From assembly GCF_030936135.1 (NCBI RefSeq), contig NC_082601.1, forward strand, positions 43,824,590-43,888,589: a DNA stretch of 64,000 bases, read 5' to 3'. Every line of letters begins with the position of its first letter. The first letter of the stretch is position 1. The notes under the pieces were generated by a model. The model did not search any database and had not been told where the DNA came from. It worked only from the letters and a program-made list of their open reading frames with translations. The stretch is from Gavia stellata. Its lineage: Eukaryota; Chordata; Aves; Gaviiformes; Gaviidae. Below, one piece after another: positions 1 through 11,700 of this stretch. Position numbers and translations under genes: made by a program.

Positions 1-2461
1 ACCTGGGTAACTTGTGTTTCCTCTAATGTTTCATAGTGTTGACAGTGGAGACAAAAGTGACAGTGAGATGGGGACTGAGCTCCCAGCCCTTTCTGGGCTT
101 TCCCCCTGTCACAACCCCTCCCGTGTCTTTGGGGAGGTGTAGACTGTCCTTTCCCCAACCCTGTGTCCTTCCTTTATCCAGCAGCTTCACTGAAGGAACC
201 ACTGCTGTGATGAAATCTACCTGGTTTTATCAGAGGGATTAGCAAGGACTATGTTAGCAAAACACCACGACACCCACTTGCCTTTGTTTAACAACGGCCA
301 ACGCAAATACTGCTCAGGCAAAGAGATATTTTCTCTCTTCTTTTTTTTTTCCCCGATAATGAGATGAAGGTTTGGGGGAGGTAAAAAAATTTGTTTCCAA
401 TATTGCACTGCTTTGCTAGGAAATATTTCCAAAAGAAATTAAATAAACAGCCGCTGTGTGATGAAATGAAATAAGCACCCCCTTTGCTGAAGTCTTGCTG
501 AATCTTCGTCTTGTTCAGCAAGACATCCCAGCCCCGAGATGTTCTCTTCAAATCAGTGGGGTTTGGGGGCTTTTCTTCTAGCATCATGGCTGGAGCAGCT
601 TAACTGCTCTGTGTTTAGTCCTCTTACTTGCATCCCAGCAGGCTAAACAACATGGTAATTTTGGGGTAAAAATCAAAACAGAGTAAGGACCTTGGCTTTG
701 CACAGACTATCTGGAATATATGTATTATGACCAGACCCTAGCATATGGACTCAGATACAGGCTGATCCTTTTGCCTTCACCTGAAATGCGGAGCACAGCA
801 TGTAAAGCTCTCTGAACTCTTTTCCCTCTATTATATGCCAACAGCAAAGTTCTCTGAGCTCCCTGTCCCTATAGACTAGGAGCAAAAAGTGCTGAAGCCT
901 TGGGAGAAAGATTATTTTCGTGCAGCGCGTCTGATCTGCTTGTGTGCTGAGAGACGCAAACACCTCCCCTGCGTGCCTGTCACCAGATGGCTTCTAGCCT
1001 AGACTGGCAAGCCCCAGATGTTGAAGCAGAGCTGGACGAAAACACTGCAATAAGTTCAAAATGGGCAGGTTCCTCGTTCCAGTTCCCACGCCTGAGCTTG
1101 GCAACTGGCTCCTCTCTGCACACCTGGAAACATTACAGCCCAACCGCATTTTTGAAGACCGTACATCCCCCTTCTGCCCATTAAATATGAGATTTGCTCT
1201 GTATACTTTATTGCAATAATACCGTGGCAGTTAGAGAGGCTGCAAAATTCATTTGCTGGCAGTAAACACTTCTAGTCTTGTGTCCGCACACGAAACGCTG
1301 TTTTCTCTTTTCGGATTGAGAGGGCAGTAGTTATTCTGGAGGCAGGAATGGCAGTCATCTGCCTGACTTTTTGTGAAAACCGGGGGCAGCTGAGCTCATG
1401 GAAATATCACTCCTCGTCTAAACACACGTACCCACAGTGCAAATGGCGGGTCTGTAGTCTCTCTGAACCAAACTAGCCCTGGGTATGGATTGAATGGTAT
1501 ATACTACAAGAAGTTTAAATACTTGCTTTTAAACAGCTCATGTAACGCATCACAGAGGTTTGACGGCACAGTCATGGATTTTTGCTTTGGATCGCCTGGC
1601 CCTACATAACCTTTATCTCTTGGATATGAACAGGTACATGTTGCTAATTAAGACAGAAGAAACACAAATGTACAAGCAGAGAAAAAGGCAGAGGGAGCTC
1701 ATACAGCTTCTGAGAGAAGCACTCCCCAGGTTTCAGTGCTTTCGATGGAAAGCCAGGGATGCCCCCTCTCCCGTACTGCTTGCTCCTTCCCTTCAGTATC
1801 CCCAGCTAACCATTGAATGGTTGACAGAGACACTTACTGCAGCGAGAGGAGATACACCTTGCTTTGCCAGTCTTGCCACACAAATGGTTTGCAGGACCTG
1901 AAGAGACCCCTCACGGTAACCCAGCAAGAAGATGCAGAAGATGCTTCAGAAACAGTCAGCAAATACATACATAGGAAGGCATGGGAAAAGCGCATCTTTA
2001 GGCTCTCTGCAAACAAGGGGCTCGCTCTGGCCCTCAGCCACGCGTGTGCCAGCAGCCTCCTTGGTGGAGCTTGGTGCTCATGCATGGCTGAGGGCTGGGG
2101 CACGCCAGCCTGCCAGAGCAGGGTCGGAGCGCAGGAGGGCTGGAGAGGAGCAGCGTGGCTGCCTCAGAGACTGAGGCAACGCAGCTCCTCTGCAGAAAAG
2201 CAGTGGGTAGAGCAAGAGCATCTCAACATCGCTGGAGAAAGCTGCCATGCTCATCAGCCAGCCGAGCCGGAGAGGACTGCCCCTTGTGTCCCAACCCCGA
2301 CTGAGTGCAACCAAGCCATTTCACTGCCTGTGTTTCTCCTAAACTAAAAGCATCTACCGATGTACCTGTCCTCTCTGCCAAACAGGCACTTGAGGAAAGA
2401 TGATTACCACCTCCGCCCAACCTCTGCCTCCACCCGTTTCACATGATCTCTAACAGAGATG
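1..2461 (-). other. Presumed COL6A2 2C2a 3' UTR and last intron
   Basis: Sequence downstream of the 2C2a stop. I see no coding exon on either strand. In particular the C2 VWA domain that ends the main alpha2(VI) chain is absent: no minus-strand open stretch here carries a DxSxS motif or VWA-like sequence. The first AATAAA on the minus strand after the stop is at 1212-1207. What lies left of it is either intron leading to the main terminal exon or flanking DNA. No interspersed repeat recognised. Confidence 0.5.
1207..1212 (-). terminator. Candidate polyadenylation signal for the 2C2a mRNA
   Basis: Canonical AATAAA on the minus strand, the first one downstream of the stop at 2462, about 1.25 kb away. 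I saw no nearer AATAAA or ATTAAA. Position only; cleavage is not shown. Confidence 0.35.
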
Positions 2462-2757
2462 TCAGCAAAGCCCTAGCACGGTTTCTGGGTCCCCCACAAT
2501 CTCGCTGTGCACCATTTTGAAGGTGTCAATGAATAAGTCCATCCACTCTTGCCGCTCATTTCCAGTGGCAAACTTGGCTTTTTCGGCGGTAAAGGCCAAA
2601 GTGGCCACCAGCTGGGTGTACATGCTGGGGTCCTGGGTTTCCCGCGTGGAGTTTAGGAACTGGGCGATCGAATGTATGGTGCTGGGGAAATCTATGTTGA
2701 CCCCCTCTTCCATGGGGCGGAAAATAAGTGGGTTTACGTTCCCAGGGTTCCTGTCAT
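2462..2757 (-). CDS. COL6A2: COL6A2 coding exon 27: alternative 2C2a terminal exon
   Basis: Acceptor cttgcag, then 296 bases to TGA. Encodes 97 residues plus one split codon, beginning [14 protein letters not shown] and ending [12 protein letters not shown]. It contains no VWA domain. It matches, from memory, the human alternative alpha2(VI) C-terminus 2C2a (shared blocks TQDP, AKFATG, LFIDTFK, IVGDPET). One NST sequon. Phase joins the G left by the 39-base exon at 5808-5770. This tail replaces the C2 VWA domain of the main isoform. Confidence 0.93.
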
Positions 2758-5700
2758 CTGCAAGTGAGCGTCAAAAGAATATTTTCAGGGCTTGCTAGCA
2801 ATGGCTGTGTCCCTGAAAGCTACTTGGCATTCCTGCGTGCACTGCACCAGAGAAGAACAGAGCTAACGAGGACAGAGAAGTAAAGACCAAAGCCAGATTT
2901 TAAATCTTTCTACCATGTTTGTGTCTGAGGAACCGTGGGATTTGTACTGAAGTCACTCAGACATCAACTGAGAGACCTCAGAAAATTGCATGAAATCTTA
3001 ACTGCCCAGTTCCTTCCTACTCATTCAGCATAGGCACGATGGAGAAAGAGCAGCGCTTAGGAAGAAGGCCACGGGGTCCAACTTCTTTCTGCATGTGGGA
3101 TTCAGCCATCATGTAGCTTTGAACTCTGCTACATGCAGACTGTACACATGATGCTGTACAGACAGAAAGACATCTAAGGGACAGCATTGTGTGAACTCCT
3201 TGCCTGGCACTCAGCCCGCTGCACTTTGGCTAGAGTCACTGCCCTGCAGTGTGCAATGCTCCTGTGCAGTGTCTGGGCTAGTCAGGAGCCCGAGAGCCTC
3301 TATTTCCACCTGGCTGCACTGAACTTAAATTAAAAAAAAATCCCAAAGCTCAAAGCAAAGCCTTTTGCATGGGTTAGAAAGAGCCTCACAGAGCATCATG
3401 CGGTTTCTATCGAAGCAAGTGGTCAGTTCAGAGTTGCTCAGCATTTGACCCATTTAACACTCCAGCATCCTGTTAACACTGCAGTAATCAACGGGCGGTA
3501 ACAGGGAGACAAGGGTCTGCCCTGAAAACACGAAAACACTGCAAACCTTAAGCAAAGCACTGAGGCAGCATGCCTTCACCTGCAGATGTGAACCCGAAGT
3601 GGCAACATGGCTGGGTCTGCAAGGCAGCAGGGAGGAAGCCAGGGTGTATGTAATACCTGTCCCTCTCCGTGCTCTGCTAACAATACCCAGGCTGGAGCTG
3701 GGGTACCTGGCATGAGCAATTGATTTGCTCCTTAAAGTGCCAGGATTGCAACTCTTGACAGCCGTGGGGCCAAGAACAGGGCTCGGTGTAGCTGCCTCCC
3801 TGACCTGAACCTGTCTGGCCTGTCTACGACTGCACACATGCATTGGATGTGAACGAAGCTCACTCACATACCCTGCGAAGGGCACCATCTCCATCCAAAG
3901 GGTTTGCAGGTGAATTGGCACCAACTCTTGAGATGTTCACGGAGAACTGGAGGAAGCGGAACACTGAGCAGAGAAGTCCAAGGCTCTGTCACATGCCTTA
4001 TGTGACATCTCATCCAACATGTTCCCTTGCCAGTAGGCAAGTGTGATCATTGCAAATCCTTCTAAATGGTGACAGAAATGTATCATCACGGACCATCCAG
4101 TGCGGCGGGTGGAAGGCGCTTTGCCCAAAGGCCCCTGAATCCCTGGGTATCACTTAAAACTTGATCTGCTGGGCCTAGCGCAGATCCTTGCACACCAGGA
4201 CAACTTTTGCCCATGCTGAGATGGGCGTACTGGCACTTTCACAGGAGGCCCACACCTACCCAGCCACATCACTCCACCTCCCATGTCCTCTGGGGCACAG
4301 GTGTAGGGCCTGCACTTGACCTGGCCTGCCTACGTCGTGGCTTGAGGAATTCACCTAAGAGGGAACCCTCGCAGATGCCTCCTCAAGCCACTTCTGTTCT
4401 GGTCCCCAGGACTGTCAGGTACCAGCAAACTGTTCTCACCTTGCATCAGGAACAGGAACACCCAGGTGCACTACAGGGAAAGGACCACCAACTTCGTCTT
4501 GCTTTGGAGGGCTTTGATGGCCCAAGCCTAGGAGAACATGAGCGCACCACTGCTTGGGTCAGTCCCTCTCCTGCAGTGTTCCTCAGAAACAGGGAGGCTG
4601 CAAAGACCCAAACCTTTGAAGATACCTGAGCAGTCACCAGTGTGGCATGGGGAAGTCGCCTCCTTAGGCACAGATCCACAGGACAAAGCTCCTCAGAGGA
4701 CACTGCAGAGGAGCCTGTGTGGAGAGCTCAGCATCACGGCTGGACATTGTGCTCTCTGCATGGCCAGGTGCAAATAGTCAAAATATTAGTGAGAGATTTT
4801 AGATGGGAATAATTATAGCTTTTCTGTTTTCAGATTTCTGAGCATCCTGGGACCAGTTTTCCTTTGTTTCGTATGGAAATGAAGGGACTTCTTTAAAAAT
4901 GAAATTTGAGATTCTGTATAATACCGAGTTGAAGCTGGGGACTTTCACAAAAATATTCATGGCAAGAGTAGAGATAAAAATTGCAAGAACCGGCAAAACT
5001 TTGTCCCCTATAAGCTTTATGCATATCAGCAAATAGTGCATCTACTGTACTTAAACAGGCACAGAAACTCAGACAGACAGGATCTCTAGGAATTCAGGTT
5101 GCAGATCTGCCGCTTAACAAGCAAAATGTGATCAAGTAAAGCTACCTGCAGTGAGCAGCAGCCGTCTCCTTTGTACCAGAGGATCCTTACAGCCTTTTTC
5201 CTTTAATCCAACATCCTGAGTTAATTGTTAATTAAATACAGCCAGCGTTAGAGAAGCCAAAGCTTTGGGTCCACTACGGTGTCATTTTCCAAATGGTCCC
5301 TACCCCCTGCTCTGCCCTCATCACTCCCAAGGAACATCCTGCCCAGTGCTTCAGGTTGGGCTCTGCATTTCAAAGGTCACACAGGCGGGAGAGTTTAGCA
5401 AGGGGGTTTTGACTTGATGTATAATAGAGACATGGAACAAGTGAGAAATTAATTGCCGAGTTTGGAGGTCAAAACCTGGTGGCTCCCAGGAATTGGGACA
5501 GGGAGAAATAGCAGGGCTGATCCATGCTGGTGCACTAACATGGTGCACTTGTACCTACCTGTGCAGAGAACTCAGAGAGACAGGAAAAGAGCAGGAGATG
5601 AAACCCTGGCGCGTCTCCTCATGTAAAGTAACACTATTTCCTGAACTCCTGCCATCCAGAGGGAATGAACAGGGTTGCACACATCCCCCCTCCCACTCCT

Positions 5701-8700
5701 GAGCCTTGTGCACGCTCCCCCGGACCTACCACTTTGTGCAGATGACATGAAGCTACTTGTAATGTTTACCTGTCTGACAGGGCAGCTCAGGGCAGACGAC
5801 CTGTGGATCTGGAAGGAAAACAAACAAGGAAAACTGAGTGATGTGCTGTCACCCCCCTTCACAGCTTGCACAGTCAGCATGGCAGGGCAAGGTCTCTTGC
5901 AAGGGGAAAGGACTCCAAAGGACTGCCCCAAAAGGCTGGCCCGTATCTGAGGAAGGATTGTTTATCCAGGGCTACATAAAGGTCAGCCCCCACCATGAAT
6001 GACCCAATTTACGAGCTATTGGCCAACCTGCTGGGACAGTGTCTCTGCAATCATTGCAACGCACCGTATATGCCCCCCCCAAAAAAAACCCTGGGGCTAG
6101 AAAACTCCAGTTTCCATAAGCAGTGCAAGGACAGGTACAGACCTGGGCAGAGGACGTCCTCCATCTTGTCAATGAATTCCTCTGCCACCAAGTCTGAGAA
6201 GAGCCTCATCTTCTGGACTCGCTGGGGTTCATTGCAGGCGATGGAGACCAGTGTCTCGCTCTGTTCTGGCTGATCAAACATGTCTCCAATGCCAATGGTG
6301 TTGACAACCACATCTCTACCGCAAAGAGCCCCTAGGTTCTTGTCATCATCCCGTGGGTCATAGCGCCCATCCGTGATCACCACAGCAAACACTTGGGCTT
6401 TCTCTCGCCTGCTTTCCTTGATGAGCTTGTTGTAGGCAAACTGAAGGGCAGATGGTGTCCAGGTGCCTCCAGCAATCCACTCCAGGCGCTTCACTGCTTC
6501 CTTGAAGCTCGACAGTGAATCAATGCGCTCATCATCAAGCTTGATGGCTTCAAAGGTCCCCTCGTGACTGTACTGCACCACCCCAACACGGGCACCTGCC
6601 AATGAAGTGTCACGTTACTTGGCTTTGCATCCTCAGTGAAAAGTGGAGAAAGTCAGCAAACTTTCGTATCAGCAAAGAGCTGCCCCATTGGCCTACAACG
6701 ATGGAAATGGGGAAAAGCAGAAAATGCTGCAAAAATGCTGGACAGATGGATTGCAGCCCAGAGCAGCTACAGAAAACATGGAAGCTAGAGGGATCCAAGA
6801 CCCTTTTCTTTTCCCTGTGACCCATTCTGTCCCCACACAGTCCAGACCTGTCTGTGACTTGGGGTCCTTGGCAATAGAGCCCAGCCGGCTGACCACGTTG
6901 ACAACAAAATTTTTCTCCAGGGTGAAATTGGTGTAGCCAATACTCTCTGAGCTGTCTATGACAAACATGATGTCCAGGGCACCGCAGCGCTTCTCACAGT
7001 CTGGGTAGAGGGACAGAAGGAGGAAAACACGAAGGTCAGTGGTGGTGGGAACAAGAGCCACCAGGGCAGAAGAGACCATCTATGGGAATATGGATACAGT
7101 TAGCACCACACCAAGCATCCACAGCGTTTGTGGTGCTGCCCACAGCTGGCAGCATAGGGAAGATTTTACATACAACTTTCTGTCAACATATATCAAAAGA
7201 AACCTTTTTAATCTTGCTGTGTAATACACTCTATCCTATCATCTGGACCATGCACCTCTATATTACAGCTCACAGCTTCTGCGATGGCAGAGCTAAATTT
7301 TGGGAGGTAAGCCAGGCTGCCCCTGCAGTGCCACCACACTCAGTGGTGGGCTGGGACTGGGGTGAGCAGGGAAGGACTTCCTGTGGTGTCTCCTCTGCAG
7401 GGTGCAGCGCTGTGCAAAGTGGCAAAGAGCCCACCGTGCCGGCAGCTCAGTGCAAAGGGCAGCTCACAGGGCAGAGCTCCCTCAAGGGAGCTCCTGAGGA
7501 AGGAGACAGCCTCTGGTGACCCCCTTTCCCCATCCCTCAAGTGGTCGTTCCCCTGCCCTGGGGAGAGGCGATGGTCTGCTCACCACAGCATCCGCACGTC
7601 TCTCGCACGTAGGTCATCACGTCGCAGTCCTGCCAGCAAAGGGGTGCAGGGTGAATGCCTCCCTCCCCTTACGCAACATATAGCCCCTCTAAGGGAAAGG
7701 CTCCCCTTTCCCTTCCCACCCAGCTGGCCCCCTCCCCTCTTTCCTTGGCTCCTGTGGGAATCTGCCAGGCAGTGTCAGGATCTGACTCCCCGTTTTGTTC
7801 TCAGGCTGTGCATGGCAAAGCCACGATTGCCCCAGGAGGAAGAGCACCGGGGGCTGCAGGGCAGTGCTACTTACAGTCAGGCCAGGATCTCCTGGTGGGC
7901 CAGGTGTCCCCTGTAAGGAGAGCACAGGGATTTCAGGCACAGCTTTCCCATGAGTTCCCTTTTCGGGAACTAGATGTCAGAGCCATCAAGAACATGGCTT
8001 TTTGCAGAGGTCTGCCACGGGAAGTGTAGGAAAGCCTCGTGGGGAGCCAGCAGACACGTTTGGCAGCTGGTGTCCCTTCCAGCAAGTCCTGCTGCGGGGG
8101 AACCCGTTGGGCCCGCTGGGCTTTAGAGCATCAAGGAGAAATGGGGATGAGAGGAGGGAGCTGGAGCATCTGCTCAGACACGATGTCATGGTACTGTACC
8201 TCGGGGCCTGCTTCACCAGTTGGACCACGTGGTCCGGGTTCCCCTCCTGGGCCAGGATCACCCTGGAGAAGAAACAAGGGTTGAGTATTTCCCCAGCAAG
8301 GCTGGCCATGCAGCCGCTGGTGTTCGGGGCTCTGCCTGAGCCCCTCATCAGGCACAGGCCTGCTGAGCGTGGTCACCAGCCTGCCGCAGCTGAGCCTGTG
8401 GACACGGGGCAGGCAGGAGAGCAGGCAACGCCATCCCCGGCATGCCTGGCAGAGGTGTGGGAGGGGGATGCTGACCCCATGGGCAGTACGGGAAGTCTGC
8501 TTACCGGTTCCCCCTTCTCTCCTTTGGTCCCTTGCACTCCTTTTGGTCCAAGCTCACCTCTTCCTCCCTGCTCAAAGGAAGCAGAAACAGATCCGGCACG
8601 GAGCACATCTGGATGTGCTCAGGCAGAGGTACTGCTGCTACGAGCCCATCAAAAACACGCGCCCACCTCGCCCGGGAGAGCACCTCTAAATCAGCAGCTC

Positions 8701-11700
8701 AGCACAGAGCAAATAAACAGTGTTTACATAGGCATTAACTAAGAATAAAGAAGTTTTGCAAAACATATTTCAGATGGTTTCAAAAAGAGATAGGCTTGGG
8801 AGATATATCCAGGCTCCGCAGCTGCAGGGAATAACCAGGGCCTTGGCCACCACCCGGAGGGTCAGGCGACAACTACTCGGCATTTCAGCCATTCAAGAAA
8901 CAGGCGATGGAGACAAACACACTCACCTTGGGCCCTGGCTGCCCCTTCTCACCCTTGTCACCCTGCAAAAGGAGAGGAGGGAGAGGTCAGTGCCCAACCA
9001 GTACCAGCCCTGCACCATGCACGCATACATCTGAAGTCTGCAGTGAGGGGCACAAAGCTGAATGGCAGGTGTAGTTTCAGGCTGATGGTTGGGGTGGTGG
9101 GTGCAACCACCTCTTCATCACCGCCATCGAGGCTGGAGTCCCCAGAACCTCTGCCACAAGGCTGATGGAGCCGCGGCCAGGTTCAGTCCCGGTGTTCAAC
9201 CCCCTCGCCCCCCTTTGCAGGCTCCCTGTTTTTGTGACCCTGATAATTTTTCTTCCTCCTTCCCTCTTCTCCCAGGCTGCTCAACTCCATCAGCAACCTC
9301 CACCAAAACAGGCTTCCTCGCGGCATGTATGTCTGTGCTGGATGAGGCATACATACCTGCGGTCCTCTGGGTCCAGGGTAGCTAAAGCCAGGTCTGCCTC
9401 TGTCACCCTTTGGTAGAAAAAAAATGACCCGTTAGAAACCAAACCCAGCCTTTCTGACCCGGCGATGCCAGCGACAGCCAGACCAATTTTCATCTTCTCT
9501 TGGGGTGAGACAACACCAGGAGCTATGACTTCTGCAACTGGCCCTGAAACATTGGGAACTGCTGTGCGGAGCAAGGCTTCGCAGGGTCTTGGGGATGTCG
9601 CATGCCAGGGACACCCCTGAATCTGTGCAGGGTGAGGGGTGTAATCAGAGCTGCCTTGGCCAGAGCAAGACCTACATCTCTGCCCCACAGGGAGGCTCAG
9701 GTTTGAGCCATTCTGTTTCCAAGGCACACAAGTTTCTGCAGTGAAAACTGCCTTTTTTTAATAATAAAAAACAAAGCACACCAAAATACCCTTTCAAATG
9801 CAGAGTTGTGTTCAGGTACTTCACCTTTGGTCCTGGTGGTCCAGCATCACCTCTTGGGCCCAAGTCACCAGGGTCCCCACGCGATCCCTGCAGGAGTGTT
9901 GGGGAGAGCGGAGCGAGTGGGTGAGGATGTTCCCTGCGGCTCCCAGGCCACACGGGGGACCATGCTGGAGAAACCAGCTCTTGAGATGATGCTGCAAGAC
10001 CATCTCCCCTCCCAATGAGGTTACTGTGACAGTGACTGATTCAGCACTTGGGTTCCCGTACCCTGTGGAGCCACACGGATGTCATGGCACTACTGCCCTG
10101 ATGGGGTTCTGGACTAACCATAGACCCAGGACAAATGGGCACCTGGGGAGCCCCATCTTTCCTCGCCCCGTGACCAGCTCTGATGTGGTTCCTTCCACAT
10201 TTTCATGTGAAAATCTGGGACTGGGAGTGATGGAGAAGCAGGGACTCCTGGGTCCTGCAATTCTCCTTGCCCTGGGAAGGGCTGGCCAGGGGCCTCTGGG
10301 CCTCCCTGAGAAACGGTCAGGCAGGGTCCCCTTGGGAGAGACACTGCAGCCAGCTTATGTCAGTAGGGCAAGCTCTCACCACAGAGGGAGGACATGGTCA
10401 CACAGATGCCCCAGGATGACTTACTATCTTGCCCGGTTCTCCCACAAGACCTGAAGGGCCTCGGGGTCCTGGTGGTCCTTGGTCTCCCTGCAAAGCAAAG
10501 CAAGACACAAGAATGTACAGAGGCAGGTGTGCATGAAGAGGAAAGCCAGGTGAGCTGCCCCGGACGACAGCAGCGCTCTCCATCCCTCCTGGCTGTCACC
10601 AACCCCTGCTTCGTGCTTACCCGTGCTCCTTTGCTTCCAACCTCACCGGGCAGGCCTCGAGGACCCTCTGGACCAGGATCTCCCTGTGAGGAGGGTAAAG
10701 ATATTGCTGGTCAGGGATGTCTCAAATGCTGTTTGCGTGCATGGCAGTGCTCCTTGGAGCGAGGAGGCATGGTGCTGTTCTCAAATCTGGTGTTTCTTGG
10801 CTTGAAACACAGTGTCAAGGCAGTGTGCCCTCTGAACATGTCTCTTAGCCTTGAGCTTTGCTGCCCTTCACCCCGTCTCTGAATCAAGCCCTGGAAGAAG
10901 AGGCTGTACCTGCTGCCACCAGGACAGGCATCGGGCACAGTGGGAGAAGAGCACACGTGCAGAGCCCACTGGGATCTGCAATTCCCAGCTCTGGTGTTGG
11001 ACACTTCATGGCTGGGCAGTAGCATATCACACACACCAGCCCTGTGCATCTTGGGCTTGTTTGCAATGGTCTGGGCAGTTGCTTTACTCACCCTTTCTCC
11101 TTTGGCCCCAGGAGTGCCTTTGCTGCCTTTCGTCCCTGGATCTCCACGTCGACCCTTGGCAGACACAGAAAGTCACATAAATGGGATCGGAAGATGGACG
11201 CTACCTGTACAGTGACGCCTGGCTGCCCTGCCTTCTCCCTCCTGGCCCAAGAGAAGTCTCCTTGCCCCCTTAGCAAGCATGTGCCTGGCAGCAGGGGAGC
11301 AGGGATGCCCATGCTGGCACTGCTTGGGGGACCTTGCCTTTGGCTTTTGGGAAGCCACAGCCAGACTATTCTTTCAGGAGGGTGGTCACAGCAGTGACCA
11401 CAAACACCAGTGGTTCATTCCCTCAGGGTTAAAGACTCTGCTTTACTTCCAGCTCATCCGGCACTGCTTCCCCCACCACATCTTGCACAAGGACACAAGC
11501 CAGCTGGGCTCTGGCCTCTTGGTGCTTGTGGAGCCATGCTGCTGTATTCTGCCAGGGAATGTCATCTCCAACCCACTCCTCAAATTTTGCAGTGCCCCAT
11601 CATATTAGCTTGGGTCTGCGTGGCACCATCGATGTGATGACATGGGTGCGATTTGATGCTGCCATTTTCAGAGAGCTCTACCGTAACAGCCACCAGATCT

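Noticed and set aside
7362..8742. Plus-strand ORFs up to 246 codons
   Set aside because: Antisense shadows of COL6A2 helix exons; the Gly codons on the minus strand keep the opposite strand free of stops.
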